A DNA stretch of 62,922 nucleotides from Clostridiales bacterium UBA3678. Its GTDB lineage: Bacteria; Bacillota; Clostridia; TANB77; CAG-508. The position numbers were made by a program, and so were the translations under genes. Shown here one piece after another: positions 26,872 to 36,966 of this stretch (positions are counted from its first letter, which is position 1; each line of letters begins with the position of its first letter). Location: the NCBI GenBank assembly GCA_002372935.1, contig DFJF01000010.1, forward strand, positions 1-62,922, written 5' to 3'. A model generated the notes under the pieces. That model searched no databases. It saw only the letters and a list, made by a program, of their open reading frames with translations, and was not told the origin of the DNA.

Positions 26872-28554
26872 ATGAAAGAAAAGATTAAAAATATAATAAA
26901 TTTAACTATGGTTTATATAAAAGAAAATAATGAAAGTTTAAAAATTATTAATTTTAAAACCCGACAAATAAATAAAAGAAATATAATTTTTTGGACTTAT
27001 GTAATTTTATTATTTGCAATAACATATGTAAGTTATCAAGCAGTAGAATACTTAAAGAAAATAGGAAAACCAGAAATATTTTTAAATGGATATTTTTTAT
27101 TTTTAGAAATATTAATTATTCTTAAAACAATAATACTTAGTATTAATATATTTTATTTTTCAAAAGATATAGAAAATATACTGTATTTACCATTAAAACC
27201 GGTTGAAATTCTATTATCAAAGTTTAATACACTACTTTATATGAATTATGAGATGGAATTGATTTTTGGATTATTACCATTTATAATATATGGAATATAT
27301 AATTCATTATCACTAATGTATTATATCAATTTGATTTTAGTATTAATTATATTTCCAATATTTGCAACTTTAATTGTAAGTATTATAATGATTTTTTTAA
27401 TGAAAACAATTAAATTATTTAAAAATAAGGATTTAATGCAAATTATAATAACATTTATTTTAATAGCAATTTTAATGGTATTTTTAAATGAAACAATGCA
27501 ATATATATTTAATAATATGAGTAATATTCAAAATAATCAGCAGGGAACATTAGACTTAGTTAATGATAAAATAATAGAAACAAATAAATATTTTTTAAGT
27601 ATATATCCTGCAACAAAAATATTAGAAGAAAATAATTTTAAAGTAATAGTTTATTATTTTGAATTAATTGTTATTAATTTACTTGGGTTTGCTTTATTTT
27701 ATTTTTTCGGCAACAAATTTTATTTAGAACAATTATTAAAAGCAAATTTTTATTTTAAACCTAAAAAAAACAAAAAAATAAAATTAAATAAAAAAGTAAA
27801 AAAATATCAAATTGGAAAGTCATATTTAAAAAAAGAAATAAAATTATTAACTAGGAATCCAATGTTTTTTATGCAAAGTATTTATAATGTAATTTTGATT
27901 ACAGTTGTGATATCAATATTAATAATTGCATTAGTTCCACAATTTAGACAAGTGATGCAAATTGAAGAATATAAAGAACAATTTAAGGATTTAAAATTTG
28001 ATATTGAAGCTGTCTGTATAATAATCGGATTAATACAAATTACCACATTATTTAATTATTGCTCAATTACTGCATATTCAAGGGAAGGAAAATATGCATA
28101 TTATTTAAAAACATTGCCAGTAAGTTTGCACAAGCAATTTATATATAAAAATATTTCACAAATATTTTTAAATACAATATGTGCTATAATTATTTTAATA
28201 ATGATTAATTTAGAAATTCCAGAAATATCTGGTGAATACTTTTATACAATGTTTATAATTTCATTTTTGATGATAATAATTAATAGTTTTATTTTAACAT
28301 TAATAGATTTATTAATGCCAAAATTGGAGTGGGATTCAGAATATGAAATTTTAAAAAATAGTAAAAATAAATTATTACAATATGTCTTAATAGTTTTTAA
28401 TGTTTTATTTTTGAATTATATAGAAAAAATATTTGAAAAATATAATTTAGATAAATCATTATATGCTTTTATAGGAATACTAATTTGCATTTTAATTATT
28501 TTTAATATTTTATTTAATAAATTTAAAAATAAATTATATAAAAATATTAATTAA
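26872..28554 (+). CDS. ABC exporter permease, polytopic
   Basis: 560 residues with about 12 hydrophobic helices in two groups separated by a basic loop (KPKKNKKIKLNKKVKKYQ, about residue 300). Resembles large ABC-2 type permeases of Firmicutes that pair with a CcmA-type ATPase. No substrate can be deduced. Start ATG with GGGAG, 12 nt after the ATPase gene. Confidence 0.8.
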   Translation: MKEKIKNIINLTMVYIKENNESLKIINFKTRQINKRNIIFWTYVILLFAITYVSYQAVEYLKKIGKPEIFLNGYFLFLEILIILKTIILSINIFYFSKDIENILYLPLKPVEILLSKFNTLLYMNYEMELIFGLLPFIIYGIYNSLSLMYYINLILVLIIFPIFATLIVSIIMIFLMKTIKLFKNKDLMQIIITFILIAILMVFLNETMQYIFNNMSNIQNNQQGTLDLVNDKIIETNKYFLSIYPATKILEENNFKVIVYYFELIVINLLGFALFYFFGNKFYLEQLLKANFYFKPKKNKKIKLNKKVKKYQIGKSYLKKEIKLLTRNPMFFMQSIYNVILITVVISILIIALVPQFRQVMQIEEYKEQFKDLKFDIEAVCIIIGLIQITTLFNYCSITAYSREGKYAYYLKTLPVSLHKQFIYKNISQIFLNTICAIIILIMINLEIPEISGEYFYTMFIISFLMIIINSFILTLIDLLMPKLEWDSEYEILKNSKNKLLQYVLIVFNVLFLNYIEKIFEKYNLDKSLYAFIGILICILIIFNILFNKFKNKLYKNIN

Positions 28555-28609
28555 AAAATTACAATTTACAGCTTATTATTAAAATTTTTAAGCTGTAAAT
28601 TGTAATTTT
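28555..28609. terminator. bidirectional terminator between the ABC permease and the J-domain gene
   Basis: A perfect stem of about 21 bp (AAAATTACAATTTACAGCTTA and its complement) with A and T flanks on both sides, between two convergent genes. Confidence 0.85.
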
Positions 28610-29255
28610 ATTTATTTTGAAAAAAATAGAAGTATCCAATTATAACTGAAATAAGTATAAAAAGTGTACTAGGAGAAAATAGACTAAAAACAAATTCACT
28701 AATAAATGGTATTTTTAAAATAATAAATATTAGCAAAAATGTTAATAATATAGCGAAAAGATTTTTTAAACCTTTATTTAATGAAGATTTTAATTTTGAA
28801 TAATAATAATTATTATTATTTGAATTTTCTACATTATTAGAATCATTTTGATTTGCATAGCTATTAGTGTAATTTTGATTTGCTCTTGTAGTTTTATATG
28901 TATAGTTTTTATTTATTCTCTCTGCATTATTAATATTATAAAAATTATTAAAATTATCTTTATAATAATTTAATTCATTTTTTAATTTATTATTTTCTTT
29001 TAAAATAGAATTATATTCCTCAATTGAAATATTTACTTTATCAGATAAAGATTGATCATATTCTAATTTTGAAGTAGGGTTTGATAGAATATCATAAGCA
29101 GAATTTATTTCTTTTATCTTTTGTTCTGCAATTACTTTTTCTTGGCCAGTTTTTAAATCAGGATGATATTTTTTCACCAGTGCTTTATATGCATTTTTTA
29201 TAACCTCATCTGATGCATTTTTATCTATTTCTAAAATTTCGTAATATGTTTTCAT
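28608..29255 (-). CDS. J-domain (DnaJ-like) membrane protein
   Basis: 215 residues. The N-terminal J domain has YYEILEIDKNASDEVIKNAY, the HPD motif (KKYHPDLKTG) and INSAYDILSNPTSKLEYDQ. Then come a coiled-coil and an Asn-rich linker, and two C-terminal membrane helices (NLFAILLTFLLIFIILKIPF, STLFILISVIIGYFYFF). It probably recruits DnaK to the membrane; the client is unknown. ATG 29255 follows GGGAG; an in-frame ATG lies at 29291. It lacks the Gly/Phe and zinc domains of true DnaJ. Confidence 0.85.
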   Translation of the reverse strand: MKTYYEILEIDKNASDEVIKNAYKALVKKYHPDLKTGQEKVIAEQKIKEINSAYDILSNPTSKLEYDQSLSDKVNISIEEYNSILKENNKLKNELNYYKDNFNNFYNINNAERINKNYTYKTTRANQNYTNSYANQNDSNNVENSNNNNYYYSKLKSSLNKGLKNLFAILLTFLLIFIILKIPFISEFVFSLFSPSTLFILISVIIGYFYFFQNK

Positions 29256-29362
29256 TTTTATCTCCCATAATCTATTATTGATATTATACAATATTTTTTA
29301 AAATTTGAAAAGAGTAAAATAAAAAAATTCAAATATTAACTAAAATATTTGAATTTTTTATT

Positions 29363-32300
29363 TTATTTTTTTAAATTATCTTTAGCTACAGTCATAAGTA
29401 ATTTAATGCGATTAGTTTGGTTTGTTTGACTAGCACCTGGGTCATAATCAACAGGAGTAATGTTTGCTTCAGGGTATAAGCTTCTAATTGTTTTTATTAC
29501 ACCTTTTCCAACAACATGATTAGGAAGACAGGCAAATGGTTGTACACAAATAATATTTGGTATGTCATTTTCTATATATTCCATCATTTCTGCTGTTAGA
29601 AACCAACCTTCACCAGTTTGATTACCAATAGATAGAACTTCTTTAACTTTATCTTCTAAATGCCAAATATCACATGGCATTAAATAATTTTTCTTTGAAG
29701 AAGCTAAAGCTTTTTTCATATCTTTTTCTAAAATATCAATAACATTTATTGCTAATTTACTTATTTTAGAAGAAGTCTTATTTGTATTTAATAATTGATT
29801 AAATGTAATTTTATGTGTTGCCATAAATTTTACAAATCCCATAAAATCTGGAACAATTACTTCTGCACCTTCACTTTCTAGCATTTCTGCAACATGATTA
29901 TTTCCATAAGGATGATATTTTATTAAAACTTCTCCTACAATGCCAACTTTAGGTTTTTTAATAGTTGTGTCAAATTCAATTTTTTCAAAATCTGAAACAA
30001 TATCATATATTGCTTTTTTATAATCAGCATTTGTACCATTTGCAACAATATCTCTACATTTATTTACCCAATAATTATATAATTTATCAGATTCACCTTT
30101 ATGTATTTCATAGGCTCTATTTTTGTGAAGGACTTTTTGTAATAAATCTCCTAACATGACTGCTTTAAATAATTTATCTAATAATTTTGGAGTTAATTTA
30201 AATCCAGGATTTTTTTCCATTCCTACAACATTAAATGAAATTACTGGAACTTGCGAAAATCCAGCATCTTTTAAGGCTTTCCTAATAAATCCAATATAAT
30301 TTGTTGCTCTACAGCCTCCACCTGTTTGAGACATTATTATAGCAGTTTTATTTACATCATATTTTCCTGATTGTAAAGCTTCTATAAATTGTCCTGTAGT
30401 TAATATTGATGGATAACAAGCATCATTATTAACATATTTTAGGCCAGTTTCTACAGTATGTTCTGTGCATTCACGAAGTAATACTGCATTATATCCACAA
30501 GCATTTACGGCAGCTTCTATAAATTCGAAATGTACAGGAATCATTAGTGGAAGCAAAATGGTATAATCTTTTTTCATTTCTTTTGTAAAGATTACTTTAT
30601 GTGTTTCATAATCACCTTTTGAAAGTGATTTGTCTTTTAAACGCTTATTCATACTTGCAATAAGTGAACGAATACGAATTTTTACTGCTCCTAAATTATT
30701 TACTTCATCTATTTTTATCAAAGTATACATTTTATTGTAACTTTGTAAGATTTCTTCTACCTGGTCTGTTGTAACAGCATCTACACCACACCCAAATGAA
30801 TTTAATTGGACAAGCTCTAGATTATCATGTTTACCAACAAAGTCTGCTGCTGCATAAAGTCTTGCATGAAATACCCACTGATTTACTACTCTTAAAGGAG
30901 CTTTTGGTTCAACTTTATCAGATACAGAATCTTCTGTTAAGACACATAAGCCTAAAGAAGTGATTAAAGTATCTATTCCATGATTAATTTCTGGATCTAT
31001 ATGATATGGACGACCAGCAAGCACTATGCCTTTTAGATTATTTTTTTCAATATATTCTACAGTTTCTTTACCTTTTTGTCTAATATCATTTTTGAAATTC
31101 TGATATTCTTGTTCTGCTTTTTCTGCAGCTTCTTCAAGTTCTTTTTTATTAAAATTATATTCTTTAAATTCATCTAATTTTAATATTTCTTTTACTAAAT
31201 TACTTTTTTCAAAAGGTAAAAAAGAATTCATAAATTTTATATCAGGTCTTTTTAAGTTTTCAACATTATTTTTTAAAACTTCAGAGTATGAAATTACAAT
31301 TGGGCAATTATAATGGTTATCTGCTTTTTTATACTCTTTTCTTGAATATGGTATACAAGGATAAAATATTGTTTTTATTCCTTTTTCTATAAGGTTTTCT
31401 ATATGACCATGAGAAAGTTTTGCAGGATAACAAACAGATTCTGATGGCATTGATTCCATACCTTTTTCATAGGTTTTACGAGTACTTTTATCAGATATAA
31501 TAACTCTAAATCCTAGACTAGTGAAAAATGTAAACCAAAAAGGATAATCTTCATACATATTTAATACTCTAGGAATTCCAATTGTTCCACGAGGAGCTTT
31601 ATCCTCAGTTAGTGGTTTATATTTAAATAATCTTTCATTTTTATATTTAACAAGATTTGGTAAATCAGCATGTTTACTAACAATACCAGCACCTTTTTCA
31701 CATCTATTACCAGATATATATTTTTTTCCATTTCCAAACATGTTTATAGTAAGTTTACAATGATTTTCACAACGATTACAACGAGTATGTGTAATTTTTA
31801 TATCTAATTTATCTAAATCTTCTTTTTTACAAATAGTAGAATGATATTCCATATCAAAATTTGCTTCATATTGTTGTTTAGAAATAAGAGCCATACCATA
31901 AGCCCCCATAAGACCTGCAATATCTGGCCTTATTACATCTTTACCAACAATTTTTTCAAAAGCTCTTAATACAGCATCATTGTAAAAAGTACCACCTTGT
32001 ACAACTATATGATCACCAAGAGTAGAGACATCTCTTACTTTCATAACTTTTTGAATTGCATTTTTTATAACAGAATAAGAAAGCCCACTAGATATATCTC
32101 CAACAGAATATCCTTCTTTTTGAGCTTGTTTTATTTTAGAATTCATAAATACTGTACAACGAGATCCTAAATCAACAGGTTTTTGTGATTTTAGAGCTTC
32201 TTGCACAAAATCTTTTATTGGTAGCCCCAGACTTTTTGCAAATGTTTCAATAAATGAGCCACATCCTGAAGAACAAGCTTCATTTAGCATGATGCTATCT

Positions 32301-33610
32301 ATTGCACCATTTTTTAGCCTAATATATTTCATATCTTGACCACCAATATCTACAATACTTGTAACATCTGGTTCAAATTCTTTTGCAGCTGTATAATGTG
32401 CAATTGTTTCAATTTCACCCAAGTCAAGATTTAGTGCAGTTTGAATTAGTTTCTCACCATATCCAGTGACACCAGCATAACGAATTTTTGCACCACTAGG
32501 TAAAACATCATACAATTTTTTTAACATATCTATAGTGCTTTGCAAAGGATTTCCTTCATTACTTCCATATAATGAAAATAATAAATTTCCATCTAAATCT
32601 ATTAAAGCAAGTTTAGTTGTTGTAGACCCTGCATCAATTCCTATAAAACAATCACCTTTAAAATCTTCTAAAGAACGTTTTTTTACAGTAGCTCGATTAT
32701 GTCTTTCTTTGAATTCTTTATATTCTTGTTCATTTTTAAATAAAGGTTCTAGTGGATTTGTAGTTATATCTTTAGATTTTTTTAAATTTTCTATTTTTTT
32801 AGTAAGTTCTGCATTAGAAAATGTTTTCGTATCTAAAGAATCTAATGCAGCACCTTTTGCTACTAAAAGATGTGCTTCTTCTGGGACTATTGTTTGCTCT
32901 GGAGTCAAATTTAATGTTTCTATAAATCTTTGTCTTAGTTCTGATAAATATGTAAGAGGTCCACCTAAAAATGCAATTTTACCCCTAATTGGTCTACCAC
33001 AGGCAAGTCCAGAAATTGTTTGATTTACAACAGCCTGAAAGATGGATGCTGCAATATCTTCTTTTGCAGCACCTTCATTTATTAATGGCTGAATATCTGT
33101 TTTAGCAAATACACCACATCTTGAAGCTATAGGATAAATCATAGTATGATTTTTTGCATATTCATTTAAACCGAAAGTATCTGTATGTAATAAAGATGCC
33201 ATTTGATCAATAAAAGCACCTGTTCCACCAGCACATGTTCCGTTCATACGTTGTTCAATAGATTTATCAAAATAAATGATTTTTGCATCTTCTCCTCCAA
33301 GTTCTATTACAACATCTGTTTGAGGAATATATTTTTCTACTGCTCTTTTGCAAGCAACAACTTCTTGTATAAAACTTACGCCAAGGAATTTTGCAACAGA
33401 AAGAGCTCCAGAACCAGTAAGTGCCAAAGTAAAAATAGAGTTTGGAAAGTCATTATTTAATTTAGTTAAAACATTGCAAACTGTATTTTTAGTGTCGGAA
33501 TAATGTCTTTGATAGTCTTTATAAATAGTTTCTTTATTTTCATTCATTACAATTATTTTTACGGTTGTAGAGCCTACATCTAGCCCAACATGTAATATTT
33601 TATTTTCCAT
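29363..33610 (-). CDS. giant 2-hydroxyacyl-CoA dehydratase activase-like protein (BcrAD/BadF domains + DUF2229)
   Basis: 1415 residues. Two ASKHA ATPase domains: residues about 5-260 (GLDVGSTTVKIIV, the 4Fe-4S ligand loop CAGGTGAFIDQ, AFLGGPLTYL) and 320-580 (FIGIDAGSTTTKLALID, CSSGCGSFIETFA, VVQGGTFYNDAVLRAFE). Then a Cys-rich segment (HTRCNRCENHCKLTI), DUF2229 and HgdB-like C-terminal domains (VLAGRPYHIDPEINHGID, GGGCRATNYIGFIRK). The family activates radical dehydratases by ATP-driven electron transfer, but the substrate of this long fused form is unknown. AAGGAGG precedes the ATG. Length is normal for this subfamily. Confidence 0.88.
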   Translation of the reverse strand: MENKILHVGLDVGSTTVKIIVMNENKETIYKDYQRHYSDTKNTVCNVLTKLNNDFPNSIFTLALTGSGALSVAKFLGVSFIQEVVACKRAVEKYIPQTDVVIELGGEDAKIIYFDKSIEQRMNGTCAGGTGAFIDQMASLLHTDTFGLNEYAKNHTMIYPIASRCGVFAKTDIQPLINEGAAKEDIAASIFQAVVNQTISGLACGRPIRGKIAFLGGPLTYLSELRQRFIETLNLTPEQTIVPEEAHLLVAKGAALDSLDTKTFSNAELTKKIENLKKSKDITTNPLEPLFKNEQEYKEFKERHNRATVKKRSLEDFKGDCFIGIDAGSTTTKLALIDLDGNLLFSLYGSNEGNPLQSTIDMLKKLYDVLPSGAKIRYAGVTGYGEKLIQTALNLDLGEIETIAHYTAAKEFEPDVTSIVDIGGQDMKYIRLKNGAIDSIMLNEACSSGCGSFIETFAKSLGLPIKDFVQEALKSQKPVDLGSRCTVFMNSKIKQAQKEGYSVGDISSGLSYSVIKNAIQKVMKVRDVSTLGDHIVVQGGTFYNDAVLRAFEKIVGKDVIRPDIAGLMGAYGMALISKQQYEANFDMEYHSTICKKEDLDKLDIKITHTRCNRCENHCKLTINMFGNGKKYISGNRCEKGAGIVSKHADLPNLVKYKNERLFKYKPLTEDKAPRGTIGIPRVLNMYEDYPFWFTFFTSLGFRVIISDKSTRKTYEKGMESMPSESVCYPAKLSHGHIENLIEKGIKTIFYPCIPYSRKEYKKADNHYNCPIVISYSEVLKNNVENLKRPDIKFMNSFLPFEKSNLVKEILKLDEFKEYNFNKKELEEAAEKAEQEYQNFKNDIRQKGKETVEYIEKNNLKGIVLAGRPYHIDPEINHGIDTLITSLGLCVLTEDSVSDKVEPKAPLRVVNQWVFHARLYAAADFVGKHDNLELVQLNSFGCGVDAVTTDQVEEILQSYNKMYTLIKIDEVNNLGAVKIRIRSLIASMNKRLKDKSLSKGDYETHKVIFTKEMKKDYTILLPLMIPVHFEFIEAAVNACGYNAVLLRECTEHTVETGLKYVNNDACYPSILTTGQFIEALQSGKYDVNKTAIIMSQTGGGCRATNYIGFIRKALKDAGFSQVPVISFNVVGMEKNPGFKLTPKLLDKLFKAVMLGDLLQKVLHKNRAYEIHKGESDKLYNYWVNKCRDIVANGTNADYKKAIYDIVSDFEKIEFDTTIKKPKVGIVGEVLIKYHPYGNNHVAEMLESEGAEVIVPDFMGFVKFMATHKITFNQLLNTNKTSSKISKLAINVIDILEKDMKKALASSKKNYLMPCDIWHLEDKVKEVLSIGNQTGEGWFLTAEMMEYIENDIPNIICVQPFACLPNHVVGKGVIKTIRSLYPEANITPVDYDPGASQTNQTNRIKLLMTVAKDNLKK

Positions 33611-33639
33611 TGATTAGTCCTCCTTATAAGCATCCCCAG

Positions 33640-35214
33640 TTAATGTACTTTATATGTACAACTATATATTTTCTCTTTAGAAATTGTTTTTCCATTTAAT
33701 TTTAAAATTCTATATGTTGATGATTTTATTGCAGATGAAGTACTGCTTGTTACAACAGCATTAACAGAAACATTATATTCAGTATTTTCTTTTACACCAT
33801 ATATATTAAATGTTGCTACTCCACTAGATACGGAACATTTGATTTTTATTGCATATTTTCTTGAATTTTTGAATTGGAAATCTTTAGCTCCATATACTAC
33901 TGTTGCATCACGTCCAGCACGTACATAAGATGGCACAAATTGATGATTATGTATTTCTGTAATATCAAGATTTGCAAGTAGTGCAGCATTAAATAAAGTA
34001 GTAGAAATTTGGCATATTCCACCACCTAAGCCATCAATAACTTGACCATTTTGATATATTGCTGCTTCTTTATATCCTGCGGCAATTGTTCTTTCACCAA
34101 CAACTTTATTATATGAAAATGTTTCTCCCGGAAGTAAAACAGTTCCATTTATTTTATTTGCAGCTAATCTTAAATTTGTTGTTCTGTTTGTATTTGAAGT
34201 TGGATATCTTGTTGAAAAGGTTGCAAGTAAATTTGGAAAAGCTTCAGATCCAATCATATTTGTAGTAACTTTTGGATATATTGTTTTCAATTTTATTTTG
34301 CATTCATTTTTAGATGATGCTAATTCTTTTTTCGCCTCATCTAAGCTAACTGCAAAATCAACACCATTTTTTGATGGATAAACAGCATAAGGATTTGTAG
34401 TATAATATGCATTAGACGCCTCTTGATGTACTTCTTGATAAATTGCTTCTAAATTTATTTCTTGTGGGGCAGACTCTTTTAGGCTTATTTCAGTAGGACT
34501 ACTTAAAAATGTCAAATTTGCCAATTTCTTTTTTATTGAATTTAAAGTTTTTTCAGAGTCTACGATAAATCCAGATTTTCCTTTTGTTATAATTAAAGTT
34601 GAATCTTCTATATAATAACTACTTTCCTCAACAGCATTTGGTAATTCTTTAGATATATTGTCTAGAAATTTTGTTAATTCTTCTTCATTAACAGAATAAG
34701 TAGGAGTTATTTCTATTCCATTTAACATTGTATTTAAAATTTCATAATTATCTTTAAATAAATTACCATTTTTTCCTATACTAAAGGCATAATTTACTGC
34801 AGATTTTGTATCATATGTTAGATCTATTTCTGATGGTATAATTGAAGTTTCATAATAATTACTATTTTCATCATTATTAGTTTTTGTTCCACTATATAAT
34901 TTAAATTCTGTTTTTTGTATTTTTGAAAAAGTCTCATTTAACTTATCTAAAGCTTCATTTTTTGTTAATCCTGAAATATCGATTCCATATATAAATATTC
35001 CATTGGTAATTGTATCACTATGTTTTAAATTATAAATACTAAAAGCTCCAAAAATAATTAAAAAAATTAAAAATATAATACCAATAAATACTGAAATATA
35101 AATAACTACAGATTTTTTTCCCATAGGTTCTTTTGTATTTAAATTTTTTTGTTTATCTGTCGATTCTTTTTTTATTTCATCCACAATTTCGACTTTGCTT
35201 TCTTGTAAAATCAT
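33640..35214 (-). CDS. VanW family protein with N-terminal membrane anchor
   Basis: 524 residues. One membrane helix (SVFIGIIFLIFLIIFGAFSI) after a short charged tail, then putative peptidoglycan-binding repeats (about 70-300), then the VanW domain with NGTVLLPGETFSYNKVVG, GLGGGICQISTTLFNAAL and FVPSYVRAGRDATVVYG. Located outside the membrane, probably acting on the cell wall; the biochemical role of VanW is not known. AGGAGAATG is the ribosome-binding site. Confidence 0.9.
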   Translation of the reverse strand: MILQESKVEIVDEIKKESTDKQKNLNTKEPMGKKSVVIYISVFIGIIFLIFLIIFGAFSIYNLKHSDTITNGIFIYGIDISGLTKNEALDKLNETFSKIQKTEFKLYSGTKTNNDENSNYYETSIIPSEIDLTYDTKSAVNYAFSIGKNGNLFKDNYEILNTMLNGIEITPTYSVNEEELTKFLDNISKELPNAVEESSYYIEDSTLIITKGKSGFIVDSEKTLNSIKKKLANLTFLSSPTEISLKESAPQEINLEAIYQEVHQEASNAYYTTNPYAVYPSKNGVDFAVSLDEAKKELASSKNECKIKLKTIYPKVTTNMIGSEAFPNLLATFSTRYPTSNTNRTTNLRLAANKINGTVLLPGETFSYNKVVGERTIAAGYKEAAIYQNGQVIDGLGGGICQISTTLFNAALLANLDITEIHNHQFVPSYVRAGRDATVVYGAKDFQFKNSRKYAIKIKCSVSSGVATFNIYGVKENTEYNVSVNAVVTSSTSSAIKSSTYRILKLNGKTISKEKIYSCTYKVH

Positions 35215-35328
35215 TTTTCATTCTCCTATAAATAATAATGTACAAAACTGGCGAATTATATCATTTTTTGTCTTATATATAATTTATAATATTTTAAGGA
35301 GTTTGTCAATGGATTTTATTAGGTTATT

Positions 35329-35865
35329 TTAAGAAATTTCGCAATATTCTTCATTTAAAGCATCTGATGTTTCACCATTAATTAAAAATCTAATAGATGT
35401 AACTTCATTTAATTGAATAAGTGAGTTTAAAATACTATTAATTATATTGTATTTTTGAGTCTCATCTTGAAATTTTAGTAGATCTTCAGAAAAATTAAGA
35501 GCTACACAACCATTATTGATAGATGCATCCAAGATTAAAGTATTTTCAGGAAATAAGGAAGAAAAATTTTCATTTTGTGGACCATTTACTAATTCTTGAA
35601 CTATATATTTATATGGATTTGCTACTAATTTAGCTGAATCTACAAACCTTTTCTCAGAGTCTAATTCATTTGTTTGTTTATTCAGAAAATACAAAGTAAT
35701 AGAGGTTTCTCTTAATTGAGTATCACTTATTTCTTCTTCTGGTACATAATTTGAAAGTTCTTCATTAGAAATTTTCGAGAAACTGATATTCCTGAATATA
35801 AAATACACAAGAATTCCTAAAATAATTAAAATAAATAAAATAAAAAATAATTTCTTTTTTTTCAT
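35329..35865 (-). CDS. GerMN-domain protein
   Basis: 178 residues: an N-terminal membrane anchor (LFFILFILIILGILVYFIF) and one GerMN domain (TSITLYFLNKQTNELDSEKR, LVNGPQNENFSSLFP, LNFSEDLLKF, INSILNSLIQLNEVTSIRFLING). GerM proteins act in sporulation and germination. ATG 35865 follows AGAAGG; an upstream ATG at 35922 gives an unlikely extension. Confidence 0.85.
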   Translation of the reverse strand: MKKKKLFFILFILIILGILVYFIFRNISFSKISNEELSNYVPEEEISDTQLRETSITLYFLNKQTNELDSEKRFVDSAKLVANPYKYIVQELVNGPQNENFSSLFPENTLILDASINNGCVALNFSEDLLKFQDETQKYNIINSILNSLIQLNEVTSIRFLINGETSDALNEEYCEIS

Positions 35866-35958
35866 AAAATGCCTTCTTTCTAAATATATTGTGGAATTTA
35901 TTAAAGAGAATCTTTTGTCCACTTAATTTATTAATATTTAGAAAAAAGTAAAATAGAA

Positions 35959-36120
35959 CTATTTAAGTATTTTATATAATTTAACATAGTTACTAAATTT
36001 TTTAAAATTATTTAAAAACAGTTCTACTTCATTTAATGAATTGATTGTATTCTTTTTCATTTTTTTAAAATTTAAATTCTTTTTATTTTTTGAATTTTTA
36101 TTAAAATCTTTGATACCCAT
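35959..36120 (-). CDS. small basic protein of unknown function
   Basis: 53 residues beginning MGIKDFNKNSKNKKN, very rich in Lys and Asn, with a mildly hydrophobic C terminus (VELFLNNFKKFSNYVKLY). ATG 36120 follows GGGAG with normal spacing, which supports translation. It is divergent from the methyltransferase gene at 36184 and shares its upstream region. No family recognised. Confidence 0.5.
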   Translation of the reverse strand: MGIKDFNKNSKNKKNLNFKKMKKNTINSLNEVELFLNNFKKFSNYVKLYKILK

Positions 36121-36183
36121 TGAAAAAACTCCCTTTTTGATATATAATATGTAAGTCAAAATAATTTGTGAAAAGGGATATAA

Positions 36184-36927
36184 ATGGAGATAAAAAATAG
36201 TGAAAGAATAGATGATTTAGAATTTAAAGGACTAAAAATAATTCAAGATAAAAAAGGATTTTGTTTTGGGATAGATAGTGTGTTACTTTCGGATTTTGCG
36301 AAAAAAATAAAAAAAGATTCTAAAGTTATTGATCTTGGAACAGGTACTGGAATTATAAATATTTTACTTTCTGGGAAAACAGATGCTTCAAGTTTTGTGG
36401 GAGTTGAAATTCAACAAGATGTGGCAGAAATGGCTGAAAGAAGTATTAAATTAAATTATTTAGAAGATAAAATAAAAATAATAAATGAAAATATTACAAA
36501 ATTAAAAAATATTTATAAGCCAAATAGTTTTGATGTTGTTGTCACAAACCCACCATATAAAAAAATAAATACAGGCATAGTAAATAATGAAAATAAAAAA
36601 ATAATTTCTAGACATGAAATTACAGCTAGTTTGCAAGATTTTATACATATATCATCATATTTATTAAAAGACTATGGTGAGATCTATATGGTACATAGAC
36701 CAGAAAGACTAGTAGATATCTTTTCTATAATGAGAACAGAAAAAATAGAGCCAAAATTAATAAAATTTGTTTATCCAAACAAAAATAAAAAAACAAATTT
36801 AGTTTTAATAAAAGGAATAAAAAAAGGGAAACCATTTTTGGAATTTGATAAAAATTTATATATTCACAATGATGATGGAACATATACTAATGAAATTTTA
36901 AAGATTTATAATAAAGAAAAAAAGTAA
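36184..36927 (+). CDS. tRNA1(Val) A37 N6-methyltransferase-like (TrmN6/YabB)
   Basis: 247 residues. SAM-binding VIDLGTGTGIINILLSG and the N6-adenine methyltransferase motif VVTNPPYKK. An N-terminal DLEFKGLKIIQDKKGFCFGI and HEITASLQDFI match the TrmN6 group. Forms a pair with rsmI, 40 nt downstream, the usual order in Firmicutes. Confidence 0.9.
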   Translation: MEIKNSERIDDLEFKGLKIIQDKKGFCFGIDSVLLSDFAKKIKKDSKVIDLGTGTGIINILLSGKTDASSFVGVEIQQDVAEMAERSIKLNYLEDKIKIINENITKLKNIYKPNSFDVVVTNPPYKKINTGIVNNENKKIISRHEITASLQDFIHISSYLLKDYGEIYMVHRPERLVDIFSIMRTEKIEPKLIKFVYPNKNKKTNLVLIKGIKKGKPFLEFDKNLYIHNDDGTYTNEILKIYNKEKK

Positions 36928-36966
36928 AAAAATGATATAAAAAATTAATAAAGAGGTATAAAAAAT

